This document shows, piece after piece, positions 45,132 through 53,100 of a stretch of DNA of 64,000 nucleotides; the stretch's first letter is position 1, and the number at the start of each line of letters is the position of its first letter. Position numbers and translations under genes: made by a program. The DNA is from G963668185 sp965237445. GTDB lineage: Bacteria > Chloroflexota > Dehalococcoidia > Lucifugimonadales > G963668185. Location of the stretch: NCBI GenBank assembly GCA_965237445.1, contig OZ250142.1, positions 2,170,001-2,234,000 on the forward strand, given 5' to 3'. The notes under the pieces were generated by a model that saw only the letters and a list, made by a program, of their open reading frames with translations, searched no databases and was not told the origin of the DNA.

Positions 45132-45740
45132 ATGACGGAACAAGGATCGCTGGGAACGCTGGGATCGATAGAGCAGGTCGATTTGAAGGAACTCTGGCCG
45201 AACCATGAGGCTGACTTTACACCTTGGCTAGTAGAGGACATCTCCCGGCTTGGCGATGTCCTGGGAATGCAGTTGGTGGTGCGCGGCCACGATCTGCCCG
45301 TAAAGGGCAATTCCCTCGATATCCTGGCTCAGGACGCGACAAGCAACCAAATGGTGGTCATAGAGACACAGTTCGAGTCCACCAACCACGAAAACCTTGG
45401 GAAGCTGCTCACATATGCATCAGGATACGATGCGAGCGTTGTGGTCTGGGTGGTGAAGAACTTCAACGAGGAACACCGGCAAGCGCTGGACTGGCTCAAT
45501 CAACGGACCGGAGACGACACCCAGTTTTTCGGCGTGGTTGTTGAACTGTTGAAAATTGACGATTCCCGTCCGGCGGTCAACTTTAAACTTGCTTCCTTCC
45601 CGAACGAGTGGCGGAAAGAGGCAATGGGCACATCAAGGACGAATGGGGCGAGCAGTTCCGACTCGAAGGAACGTTACCCCAAGTATGTGCAAGAACTCCT
45701 CGACCGCCTACGAAAGACGCGGGAAACTTCAGAGGCGTAG
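45132..45740 (+). CDS. PD-(D/E)XK nuclease-like domain protein (N-terminal region of DUF4268-type proteins)
   Basis: 202 residues. NHEADFTPWLVEDISRLGDVLGMQL, then NSLDILAQDATSNQMVVIETQFESTNHENLGKLLTYASGYDASVVVWV and EHRQALDWLNQRTGD match the N-terminal domain of DUF4268 proteins, with D-I-L and E-T-Q in place of D...E-x-K. The usual C-terminal DUF4268 domain is absent; the protein ends with a short Ser-rich and charged tail. AAGGAG lies six bases before ATG. It stands alone. Likely DNA-related; otherwise unknown. Confidence 0.75.
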   Translation: MTEQGSLGTLGSIEQVDLKELWPNHEADFTPWLVEDISRLGDVLGMQLVVRGHDLPVKGNSLDILAQDATSNQMVVIETQFESTNHENLGKLLTYASGYDASVVVWVVKNFNEEHRQALDWLNQRTGDDTQFFGVVVELLKIDDSRPAVNFKLASFPNEWRKEAMGTSRTNGASSSDSKERYPKYVQELLDRLRKTRETSEA

Positions 45741-45780
45741 CGCACGTCGAACTCTTTCTGTAAGGGGCTGAATCGCTAAG

Positions 45781-45922
45781 AGGGTGTCTAAAAACCACCT
45801 CTCACCTCAGCAGGTGGCTAAGGTAAGAGGCGTTCCTGTGGAAAACGCCACTGTGACACCGGGGATTCACCCCCATCCTAGCCTTCCCCAGCAGACTGGG
45901 GAAGGGACGTTTTAGACACCCT
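45781..45922. mobile_element. Non-autonomous MITE with terminal inverted repeats and 5-bp target duplication
   Basis: Left end AGGGTGTCTAAAA (45781-45793) matches right end TTTTAGACACCCT (45910-45922) perfectly as an inverted repeat. CTAAG flanks both sides (45776-45780 and 45923-45927), a 5-bp target-site duplication. The 142-base interior has no ORF but has internal hairpins such as CCTTCCCCAG/CTGGGGAAGG and CACCT/AGGTG. It is probably moved by a transposase elsewhere in the genome. Confidence 0.88.
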
Positions 45923-45987
45923 CTAAGAGTGCGTGCGGCCGAGCGTTTCGGATTTAACATCCTGCGGAGTTTGGGTCCGGCTCCCGG

Positions 45988-47433
45988 TTAGAGGCTTCCG
46001 GCGGCGGCTCGGATGGCGGAAAGCGTGCGGTGGCGGCCCAGGATCTCGATTGTCTCGAACAGCGGCGGAGCTACGCGCTGGCCTGTGACCGCGACCCGAA
46101 GGACCCCGAGAAGCTGTCGTACCTTCAGGCCAAGCTCATCCGCAAGGGCTCTGAGCGTGTGCTCGATCGACGGGGAGTCGAACTCCTGCAGCGAGTCAAG
46201 CGCCGTAAATGATGCGTTCAGCGCTGCCTTTGTTGACTCTGTGTCCATGCCCTTCTGGACAAGTTCGGAAGCTTCGTAGACCGCTTCGTCGCTGAAGAAG
46301 AATGCGGTCAGCGGCGCGGCGTCGCGAAGGGACTTCAGGCGCTCGGAAATGAGGGGCGCTATCTGCGTCAGGAGACCGACTTCCGGCAGCCCCTCGATCT
46401 CGCTGGGAGGGTGCATGCGCCAGAACTCCAGCAGGGCGCGCACCAGTCCTGGACGTTCCATGTTCTTGATGTACTGGCCGTTCATCCAGTCCAGCTTGTC
46501 TGTCTGGAAAACAGCCGGCGACCTGGAGACGCGTTCCAGTGAGAATTGCCGCTTGAGGTCCTCCCTGGGGATCAGGTCCGTCCTATCGTCCAGGGACCAG
46601 CCCAACAGTGCCAGGAAGTTGAGCATGGCATCCGGCACGTAGCCCTGTTCCCTGTAGCTGAGCGTGGACGTGGCGCCGTGCCGTTTGCTGAGCTTCGACT
46701 TGTCGGGAGCGAGAATGTTCGGCACATGCGCGAATTGGGGAGGTTCCCAGCCAAACGCCTCATAGATGCGGATGTGTAGCGGAAGACTGGGGAGCCACTC
46801 TTCCGCACGGATTACGTGGCTCATCTCCATGAGGTGGTCGTCCACGAGATGGGCGAGGTGGTAGGTGGGGAAGCCGTCTGACTTCAGAACGACATAGTCG
46901 TCCAGGAGATCGTTTCTGAAGGTGACGTGGCCCCGTACGATGTCCTGCACGACGGTCTCTCCATCGACGGGCATCTTGAAGCGGACTACCGGAGTGACGG
47001 ACCCGGCCGGCGACGGAGCCCGGTCGCGGCAGCGGCGGTCGTAGCCCGTGCGTTCGCGTTGGCGCTGTGATTCTCGCATCTCAGAGAGACGCTCCGGAGA
47101 GCAGTAGCAGTTGTAAGCGCGACCACTCTCGACCAGCTGGTCAGCGGCCTGCCGGTAATGCTCGAGCCGCTGAGACTGGGTGTACGGACCGTAGGCGCCA
47201 CCGATGTCCGGGCCCTCATCCCAGTCGACGCCGAGCCAACGCAGGGCCTCCATCTGCATTTCGACTGCGCCTTCCACCTTACGGCGTTGGTCTGTGTCCT
47301 CGATGCGGAGCACGAACGAGCCGTTGTTGGCTCGCGCCGTTAGCCATGCGAACAGGGCAGTGCGAATGTTGCCGACGTGCGGCTCACCGGTGGGGCTTGG
47401 CGCGTACCGAGTGCGGACGGTGCTAGCCGACAT
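45988..47433 (-). CDS. gltX: Glutamyl-tRNA synthetase
   Basis: 481 residues, normal for the bacterial class I enzyme. TRYAPSPTGEPHVGNIRTALFAWL holds the HIGH-like motif (HVGN, residues 19-22). FVLRIEDTDQRRKVEGAVE follows near residue 41, and DKSKLSKRHGATSTL is the KMSKS motif region (near 250). The C-terminal helical anticodon-binding part is complete. It charges tRNA-Glu (and possibly tRNA-Gln if GatCAB is used). A 554-base gap with repeat B lies upstream. Confidence 0.97.
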   Translation of the reverse strand: MSASTVRTRYAPSPTGEPHVGNIRTALFAWLTARANNGSFVLRIEDTDQRRKVEGAVEMQMEALRWLGVDWDEGPDIGGAYGPYTQSQRLEHYRQAADQLVESGRAYNCYCSPERLSEMRESQRQRERTGYDRRCRDRAPSPAGSVTPVVRFKMPVDGETVVQDIVRGHVTFRNDLLDDYVVLKSDGFPTYHLAHLVDDHLMEMSHVIRAEEWLPSLPLHIRIYEAFGWEPPQFAHVPNILAPDKSKLSKRHGATSTLSYREQGYVPDAMLNFLALLGWSLDDRTDLIPREDLKRQFSLERVSRSPAVFQTDKLDWMNGQYIKNMERPGLVRALLEFWRMHPPSEIEGLPEVGLLTQIAPLISERLKSLRDAAPLTAFFFSDEAVYEASELVQKGMDTESTKAALNASFTALDSLQEFDSPSIEHTLRALADELGLKVRQLLGVLRVAVTGQRVAPPLFETIEILGRHRTLSAIRAAAGSL

Positions 47434-47553
47434 GGGTCGCGGGTTCCTGCGAGAGGTTCGGAATTAGCCGAGGTGATTGCATGGTCATGTTGGCGGCAGG
47501 GAGATTCTTTAGGTCCGTTATACCGGCGTAGGCTACTTTAAGGCCTTCGAAGT

Positions 47554-47674
47554 GTCACATTCCGTAACATTCTGTCACTTTTCGTATCTGAGCGGTGTTG
47601 AGAAATCGTGCCAAATTGAGCAAAAAGCAATACTGGATGGTACGAATTTCACACAGAAAGCATAAAAATGTGAC
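47554..47674. repeat. Phased GTNNC/GNNAC inverted-arm element, copy B
   Basis: The left arm carries GTCAC at 47554, GTAAC at 47564, GTCAC at 47574 and GTATC at 47584, an exact 10-bp period with spacers ATTCC, ATTCT and TTTTC. The right arm has GGTAC at 47639, CACAC at 47650 and GTGAC at 47670. It is 121 bases, the same length as copy A, which is its inverse. It is intergenic between gltX and a dehydrogenase gene, and has no ORF. Confidence 0.85.
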
Positions 47675-47960
47675 AGTCCCGAAAGGGGGCCGAATCCAAT
47701 GCAAGGGCTGGACTCAATGGAGTCGAATGCCCTCATGGAGCTCTGCGGTGGAAGGGCGCCCACGAGGGACGTCGCTAGACCTGAGCGCAGGACCTGGTTG
47801 TGTTGTACTGAGGTGTTCATGCGCCTATAATAGCACACGCGTTCGCAGAATGCAAGTTATGGACCCTTGACCTCATTGCCCACCAAATGGGTCGACTGAG
47901 AATTTCGAGAGGTCCGAGAAGGGCCAGCCCATGTGTAGGCACGTCCCCGTGTCTGGGCGA

Positions 47961-48944
47961 CTAGTCGCCGTAGACTTCGGGGTTGACGCAGGTCAGAAGG
48001 CGTTCTCCCTTCACGCCGCGCAACAGGTTCTGCGCGGAGATGCGCGACATCTCGCGGCGCGTGTTCACGCTTGCGCTGGCGATGTGCGGGACCACGACGC
48101 AGTTGTCGAGCGTGAGGAGCGGGTCATCCAAAGGCATTGGCTCCGGATCAGTGACGTCGAGCGCCGCTGCGCCGATCTTGCCCTCTTTCAGTGCCCTGTA
48201 CAGCGCGCGGGGGTCGATTGCAGGACCGCGAGCGGCATTGACGATAATGGCGGTCGACTTCATCTTGTCGAACGCTTCGTCGTTCATGAAGTGGTGGTTC
48301 TCGGGAGTGAGATTCATATGGAGCGAGACGTAGTCGGACTCGGCGAGAAGCGTGTCCATATCCACGAACTCGACGCCCATCTCCGCCTCCATGTCCTCGC
48401 GGCGGTAGACATCGTTGTACAGCACGCGCATGCCGAAGCCTGAGGCCCTGCGGGCCACAGCCAAGCCGATGCGGCCGAGGCCGATGATTCCCAGAGTTGC
48501 GCCGTAAATGTCCTGGCCCAAGTAGTGCAGGGGATGCCAAGTCCTCCAATTGCCACTGTGCACGGCGCGGTTGGACTCAACAATCCTGCGGGCCGCGGCC
48601 AACATGAGCGCCCACGTGGCGTCGGCCGTGGTCTCGGTGAGTACCTCGGGCGTGTTGCCGACGGGGATGCCGCGGCGGGTGGCCTCCGGCACGTCGATGT
48701 TGTCAAAGCCGACTGCGATCTGGCTTATGACCTTGAGCTGCGGTCCTGCGGCGTCCATAAGCTCGCCATTGACCGCCTCGGTCAGGAGGCACAGCAGGCC
48801 GTCGAGGCCCTGTACCTTCTCCAAGAGGACGTCCCGGGGAGGAGGAAGTTCGTCTTCCCAGACCTCGCCCTCGCACTCCTCGAAGATGGCGTCGATCCAT
48901 TCCGGGAAGATGTTCCTGGCTACCAGGACTTTCGGCTTTGCCAT
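47961..48944 (-). CDS. D-2-hydroxyacid dehydrogenase (glycerate dehydrogenase-like)
   Basis: 327 residues from ATG 48944, which has GGAGG ten bases upstream. NAD-binding motif TLGIIGLGRIGLAVARRASGFGM is near residues 149-171. VNAARGPAIDPRAL holds the second signature, and substrate/catalytic residues appear as TTADATWALM (loop before Rossmann), Arg in NAARG, Glu in DVTDPEPM and His in NCVVVPHIASAS. It reduces glyoxylate/hydroxypyruvate or similar 2-oxo acids. It stands alone. Alternative family names are GyaR/GhrB. Confidence 0.9.
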   Translation of the reverse strand: MAKPKVLVARNIFPEWIDAIFEECEGEVWEDELPPPRDVLLEKVQGLDGLLCLLTEAVNGELMDAAGPQLKVISQIAVGFDNIDVPEATRRGIPVGNTPEVLTETTADATWALMLAAARRIVESNRAVHSGNWRTWHPLHYLGQDIYGATLGIIGLGRIGLAVARRASGFGMRVLYNDVYRREDMEAEMGVEFVDMDTLLAESDYVSLHMNLTPENHHFMNDEAFDKMKSTAIIVNAARGPAIDPRALYRALKEGKIGAAALDVTDPEPMPLDDPLLTLDNCVVVPHIASASVNTRREMSRISAQNLLRGVKGERLLTCVNPEVYGD

Positions 48945-48991
48945 TGCTTGCCTCCAAGCGTTGTGATGTCTAGCAACACATTCTAACACCA

Positions 48992-49052
48992 CCAGGGCCC
49001 AGCCCTGGACCTACCAGGGCATAGCCCTGGACCCATAAAGGCGTGGCTCTGG
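48992..49052. repeat. Tandem 22-bp palindrome, two perfect and one decayed unit
   Basis: CCAGGGC/GCCCTGG with a 3-base loop occurs at 48992-49008 and again at 49014-49030. A third, damaged unit (GGC..GCTCTGG) lies at about 49038-49052. Period is 22 bases. It lies just upstream of the hydroxyacid dehydrogenase gene. Confidence 0.8.
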
Positions 49053-49435
49053 GCTCATAAGGCTAATGTAAGAGAGTCGGTTGTGATGGGCGTTGATGGC
49101 GGGAGCATGGGGTTCATTTCCTCGCAAGAAGTCATGGCTTGGTCTCTTCGGAGGTCGAAACTGTTGCTCAACCTTTGCTGTAGAGCTTCCATTCGAGGAT
49201 CGAAGGGAACTTCGTTTTCACTGATCAGATCTTTAGACGAGACGTCAAACATCCCCACCCCGCCCCTTTCACCCCTTCGTGGGACCCAGGGCAGGCTCTC
49301 AATCCTCTCCCATCAAGGGCTTACAAGGGTAGGTAAAACAGAATCGTAGCTATGATCAGGCCAACCCCATAGCATGGCTCCGGACGCCCTGGGCGCGCCG
49401 TCAACTCCTTCCAGCGCAATGAAAGAAGGCCAGAC

Positions 49436-49550
49436 TCAGAACGCTGATACTCCGAGCGCAGCGAGGAATCCAGGGCTCTCGCCTACGGACGACGTTGTCT
49501 TGCAGGCAGCGATATTAGATTCTTCACTCCGCTTCGCTTCGTTCAGAATG
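49436..49550. repeat. Inverted pair of CATTCTGA-type dispersed repeats
   Basis: At about 49457-49473 GAGCGCAGCGAGGAATC occurs; at about 49519-49551 its inverse relative occurs (GATTCTTCACTCCGCTTCG followed by CGTTCAGAATGACA). I recognise this pattern as a short intergenic repeat common in environmental bacterial genomes. The rest of 49053-49751 has no gene that I can support. Confidence 0.65.
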
Positions 49551-49751
49551 ACAGCGTCGGGGTGGTTTTCTCTCATCGAGGCGAGCGGACCGATAGTCAA
49601 GTACCTACCCCTATCAGCCCATCAAGGGAGAGGAAGGGTCGTTGAGTACGTCAGGGGTTGTGTAAGGGTCTTCGGGCGGCGTCGGGGCCTTGGTCCGTAG
49701 TGAGCGAGGCTGTGATAAGTTAGCTGTGAAGTGAGACAGGAGGGGCTACAA

Positions 49752-50159
49752 ATGACTACTAGCGATGCTGTGTACCACGCAAAGTATTACAAGGAGAAGG
49801 ACTCGGAGGGGATAAGGCTCGCGCCCCACATCCATGATGGGGACGGGACGATCAAGGTACGCGGCTTCTTTACGGACGTAAGCCAGCTACCTATGCGCGT
49901 GCAGGTCTGGGAGCTCGCGCCGGACGTGAGCGAGGGCAGCCACACACACGAAGGCGACGGTTCGCTGGAGGAGATCTACTACTTCCTGGAAGGCGCCGGC
50001 ATTGTGTGGGCGGACGATGAGGTGATCCCGGTGGAGGCAGGGGACGCGATGATGGCCCCGCCCGGCGTAGAGCACGGAGTCCGTAACACGGGCACGGAGC
50101 CTCTCAAGTTCGTGATCATCTGGGGCCCGCCTGCCGGTGGATACCCGAAGAAAACATAG
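49752..50159 (+). CDS. Cupin domain protein
   Basis: 135 residues from ATG 49752, with GGAGGGG eight bases upstream. Motif 1 is EGSHTHEGDGSLEEIYYFLEGAG (two His, Glu) and motif 2 PPGVEHGVRNTGTEPLKFVIIWG. A 20-base gap separates it from a ketopantoate-reductase-like gene, the same pairing as at 11924-13203. A shared role in turning over an oxo acid is plausible but unproven. Confidence 0.87.
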   Translation: MTTSDAVYHAKYYKEKDSEGIRLAPHIHDGDGTIKVRGFFTDVSQLPMRVQVWELAPDVSEGSHTHEGDGSLEEIYYFLEGAGIVWADDEVIPVEAGDAMMAPPGVEHGVRNTGTEPLKFVIIWGPPAGGYPKKT

Positions 50160-50178
50160 AAAACTGCGAGGTGCTGGA

Positions 50179-51216
50179 ATGAGCACAGACCGAAAGATCG
50201 CTGTGCTGGGCGCAGGCGCCATCGGCGGCACTATCGGCGGGTACCTGACTCGTGCGGGTCACGACGTCACGTTGATAGACCAGTGGCCGTTGAACGTGGA
50301 GACGGTGCGGGCCGACGGTCTGACCGTGACGGCCGTGGAGGAGGAGTTCACAGTACGGCCGCGCGCGCTGCACTTGGGTGAGGTGTCCGGGGACGGCGCG
50401 CAGTACGACATCGTGTTCCTCGCCGTGAAGTCGTTCGATACTGAGTGGTCGGTGAAGCTGATCGAGCCATACCTGGCGCCGGGCGGGTACGTGGTGTCGG
50501 CCCAGAACTCGATCAACGAGGAGCGGATCGCGGGAGTGATCGGTTGGACGAGGGTGGTGGGCCTCGTGATCACAATGGGAGCGGCGATGAACGAGCCGGG
50601 GCACGCACGGCGCACCAGCCCCGCAACACGGCCTGCGTACGCCGTGGGGGAGCCGAGCGGGCTCGTGACGCCGAGGCTGCTCGAACTCAAGGAGTTGCTC
50701 TCGGTGATCGGCACGACGAAGACGACGACGAATCTTTGGGGCGAGCGTTGGGCGAAGCTTGGCGTGAACTGCATGGCGAACTCGGTTGCGGGATTCACGG
50801 GCCTGTCGTCGGCCGAGTTGCGGCTGGCGCCGGAAGTGCGGCGACTGACGATTCGCATCGCTGCCGAGGTGGTCCGGGTGGCCGACGCCCACGGCGTGGC
50901 GGTCGAGCCGCTAAACGGTGTGCATGCGCGGCTGTTCATGGAAGCGATGTCTGACGGTGCGGCGATGGAGGAGGTGGAGACCGGGCTTTTGGCCGGCGTG
51001 GGGCAGATCGGAGGGGGGCGGCCTTCGCTGGCGCAGGACATCGCCAAGGGGCGCATGATCGAGATCGATTATCTGAACGGCCACGTGGTGGGGAAGGGCA
51101 GGGAGCTTGGCATGCCTACTCCTCTGAACGAGGCGGTGATGAGGCTCACGCGGCGTGTGGCGGCCGGCGAGATCGCGGCGTCTGTAGAGAACGTGGAGTT
51201 GCTAGAGGCGGGGTAA
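50179..51216 (+). CDS. Ketopantoate reductase family protein
   Basis: 345 residues. Rossmann motif AVLGAGAIGGTIGGYLTRAGHDVTLID is near residues 8-34. AQNSINEERIAGVIGWTRVVG replaces the usual QNG loop, and the helical C-terminal domain includes LGVNCMANSVAGFTGLSS and RPSLAQDIAKGRMIEIDYLNG (the conserved S-x-x-D/E...G region). It is a second, divergent member of the family in this window. It is co-transcribed with the cupin upstream. Not necessarily a pantothenate enzyme. Confidence 0.87.
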   Translation: MSTDRKIAVLGAGAIGGTIGGYLTRAGHDVTLIDQWPLNVETVRADGLTVTAVEEEFTVRPRALHLGEVSGDGAQYDIVFLAVKSFDTEWSVKLIEPYLAPGGYVVSAQNSINEERIAGVIGWTRVVGLVITMGAAMNEPGHARRTSPATRPAYAVGEPSGLVTPRLLELKELLSVIGTTKTTTNLWGERWAKLGVNCMANSVAGFTGLSSAELRLAPEVRRLTIRIAAEVVRVADAHGVAVEPLNGVHARLFMEAMSDGAAMEEVETGLLAGVGQIGGGRPSLAQDIAKGRMIEIDYLNGHVVGKGRELGMPTPLNEAVMRLTRRVAAGEIAASVENVELLEAG

Positions 51217-51412
51217 GGGGAGGGCGAGGATGTGGCGGAGGCCAACGTCTGACGAGGCGGGATCTGGAACAAGCGTGAGAGGCACTGTGGAGTCTGAGAT
51301 AGCCGCACTAATGGTGTTATCGTGCCCGCCAGGATTCGTTTAGAAGGCGTCTGTGATTGATCAATGTGCAACAATGTTATGCAGTGATGAGTCTATGTTA
51401 TGTTGAGGCATC

Positions 51413-51670
51413 ATGAGAACTACAATCTCTCTTGACGACCAGCTCGCCAAGCAAGTGCGCCGAGCAGCCGAATCCCGCGGCATCAGCGTTAGCGCCTTTA
51501 TCTCCAAAACTCTGGATGATGCGCTGAAGCGCCGTGAGCCATCAGAGGCGCCGCCGTTTCGGTTGGTGACCGTGAGCGGCGTTCATCCACGCGCTGGAGT
51601 GGATCTCGACCGTCCAAGGGCTCTCGACACACAAGATGACGAGGACCTGTCCAAGCATGGGCGTCGCTGA
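51413..51670 (+). CDS. vapB: Ribbon-helix-helix antitoxin of a VapBC pair
   Basis: 85 residues. MRTTISLDDQLAKQVRRAAESRGISVSAFISKTLDDALKRRE is a CopG/MetJ-type ribbon-helix-helix domain that should bind the operon promoter. The C-terminal half (VHPRAGVDLDRPRALDTQDDE) is the toxin-binding tail. GAGG precedes ATG. The toxin gene follows after six bases. Confidence 0.9.
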   Translation: MRTTISLDDQLAKQVRRAAESRGISVSAFISKTLDDALKRREPSEAPPFRLVTVSGVHPRAGVDLDRPRALDTQDDEDLSKHGRR

Positions 51671-51676
51671 TTCGAG

Positions 51677-52120
51677 ATGCTTCTTCCCGATGTAAATGTC
51701 CTGATCTATGCGCACGTCGAGGACTCGAGCCTCGATCACGCCAGGTACGCGAATTGGATTATACGTTTGGCGACAGGGCGCGAACCGTTCGCCCTATCTG
51801 TCCTTGTACTGTCCGGCTTCGTCCGCGTTGTGACCAACGCGCGAATCTTCGATCCTCCATCCACCCTGGAGCGGTCATTCGCATTCGTGACCTCGCTCGT
51901 GGAACGACCGGGAGCGCGCATCGTTGGTCCTGGTCCCGACCATCTGGAGATATTCGAAAGGTTGTGCCACGAGTCGGGAGCCGCCGGGAAACTGGTCGCT
52001 GACGCTCAGCACGCAGCTATCGCTGTGGAGCACGGCTGTACTATGGTGTCGACCGACTCCGACTTCGGCCGATTCCCAGGACTTCGATGGCAGCATCCAC
52101 TGCGCCCTGGCGGGATGTAA
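51677..52120 (+). CDS. vapC: PIN domain toxin of a VapBC pair
   Basis: 147 residues. PIN-domain acidic residues are in LLPDVNVLIYAHVEDS (Asp5), the Glu/Asp near STLERSF and GKLVADAQHAAIAVEHG (Asp near 113), and TDSDFGRFPG (Asp pair near 130). The fold is an RNase; VapC toxins usually cut tRNA or rRNA. Neighbour vapB is just upstream. Catalytic residues seem complete. Confidence 0.92.
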   Translation: MLLPDVNVLIYAHVEDSSLDHARYANWIIRLATGREPFALSVLVLSGFVRVVTNARIFDPPSTLERSFAFVTSLVERPGARIVGPGPDHLEIFERLCHESGAAGKLVADAQHAAIAVEHGCTMVSTDSDFGRFPGLRWQHPLRPGGM

Positions 52121-52265
52121 CTCCATTCCGGCTACTGGGTTTTAAGTACGCGTGGAGACCTCTTTATTTCCAAGTTTCCCTTGCGGTCACCGAGCAATTG
52201 AGGATCGTGACAATATAGGAGCCGAACCCGATCGATTCGATCGACTACTCCAAGAGAAGGTGATC

Positions 52266-52496
52266 ATGTACACGTGCCCAGTGTGCCATTCCAACGAAAG
52301 CCGTCGTGAGTTGATCGACGAGGTGTTCCGAGTTGACGGTCACTGCTTCCTGGTGAGCGGCATCCCGGCAGTTGTGTTCATCCGGTGCGGCGAGCACGCC
52401 ATCAGTCGCGAAACGGTAGAGCAAGTCCGACTGACCGTTCATGGCGGGGCTGAGGCTACCCGGACTGTTTCAATGAGAGTGTTCAAGTATGCTTAG
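52266..52496 (+). CDS. YgiT-type (MqsA N-terminal-like) zinc finger protein
   Basis: 76 residues. YTCPVCHSNESRRELIDEVFRVDGHCFLVSGIPAVVFIRCGEHAIS matches YgiT-type antitoxin zinc fingers (C-x2-C ... C-x2-C-G-E) but the third Cys is replaced by Phe (VFIRCGE), leaving three. It ends VRLTVHGGAEATRTVSMRVFKYA as in the family. Partner toxin genes normally adjoin; none is visible, so it may be an orphan antitoxin remnant. ATG has GAAGG upstream. Confidence 0.75.
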   Translation: MYTCPVCHSNESRRELIDEVFRVDGHCFLVSGIPAVVFIRCGEHAISRETVEQVRLTVHGGAEATRTVSMRVFKYA

Positions 52497-52562
52497 TGCT
52501 TGAGACCATCGATGCTTGATCTGTTGTCAGCAATCTGGTGGGCGTGGCGTCTGGAGCGTTAG

Positions 52563-52799
52563 CTAGGGTTTTAGCCGGCCTATCCACCCACAACCTTGGC
52601 AACGATGGCAAGCGCTGAAGAATGTTCTACCCGAACCTCCGCAAACCAGGCACTGAACAGCTAGCCCATCCGTGCCTAGCAGGACAGACACTTTCCCTAC
52701 ACCTTGACATCCATGACATGCAAAACTGAAGAAACGTCTCCCATTGCCTCGGCAAGCACCGCATGAAACAGTTCGGCTACGAGGTCGGCCCAAATACAT
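52563..52799 (-). CDS. DnaJ-type CXXCXGXG zinc-finger mini-protein
   Basis: 78 residues with four CxxCxGxG-like units: CGACRGNG, CHGCQGVG, CLVCGGSG and CHRCQGCG. They are spaced as in the DnaJ cysteine-rich domain, so it probably binds two zinc ions. There is no J-domain. ATG start lacks a good ribosome binding site. Function unknown; possibly a stand-alone chaperone-like zinc finger. The composition is clearly protein-like. Confidence 0.65.
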   Translation of the reverse strand: MYLGRPRSRTVSCGACRGNGRRFFSFACHGCQGVGKVSVLLGTDGLAVQCLVCGGSGRTFFSACHRCQGCGWIGRLKP

Positions 52800-53100
52800 G
52801 ATTTTGCATATAGAGTTTATCCGGCTGGGTAGTCGGACTTAGGTGTTCATTTTGACCAGTTCTACTGAACCTAGAATGCCACACTGTGTAGTATCAATTG
52901 ACTTTGATCCGTGTGACTCTCAGCATTACGCAGGCCCCTCTTCCTGTTCCCTTTAAAGCACCAATGAACCGTCTTGCCATCATCATGCTCAGATCGGAAG
53001 GACTTCTACGGGTTGTAGATTTCTGCTGAGTAGCCGTCATGCTTAACCCTGCCAAGGTGAGTATCTGAACGATGCAAAGGCGTCTTCAAGATTGGTCGAG
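52800..53100. other. Intergenic region, nothing recognised
   Basis: About 300 bases between the zinc-finger protein start and the ABC exporter end. I see no credible coding sequence or strong terminator. Confidence 0.4.
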
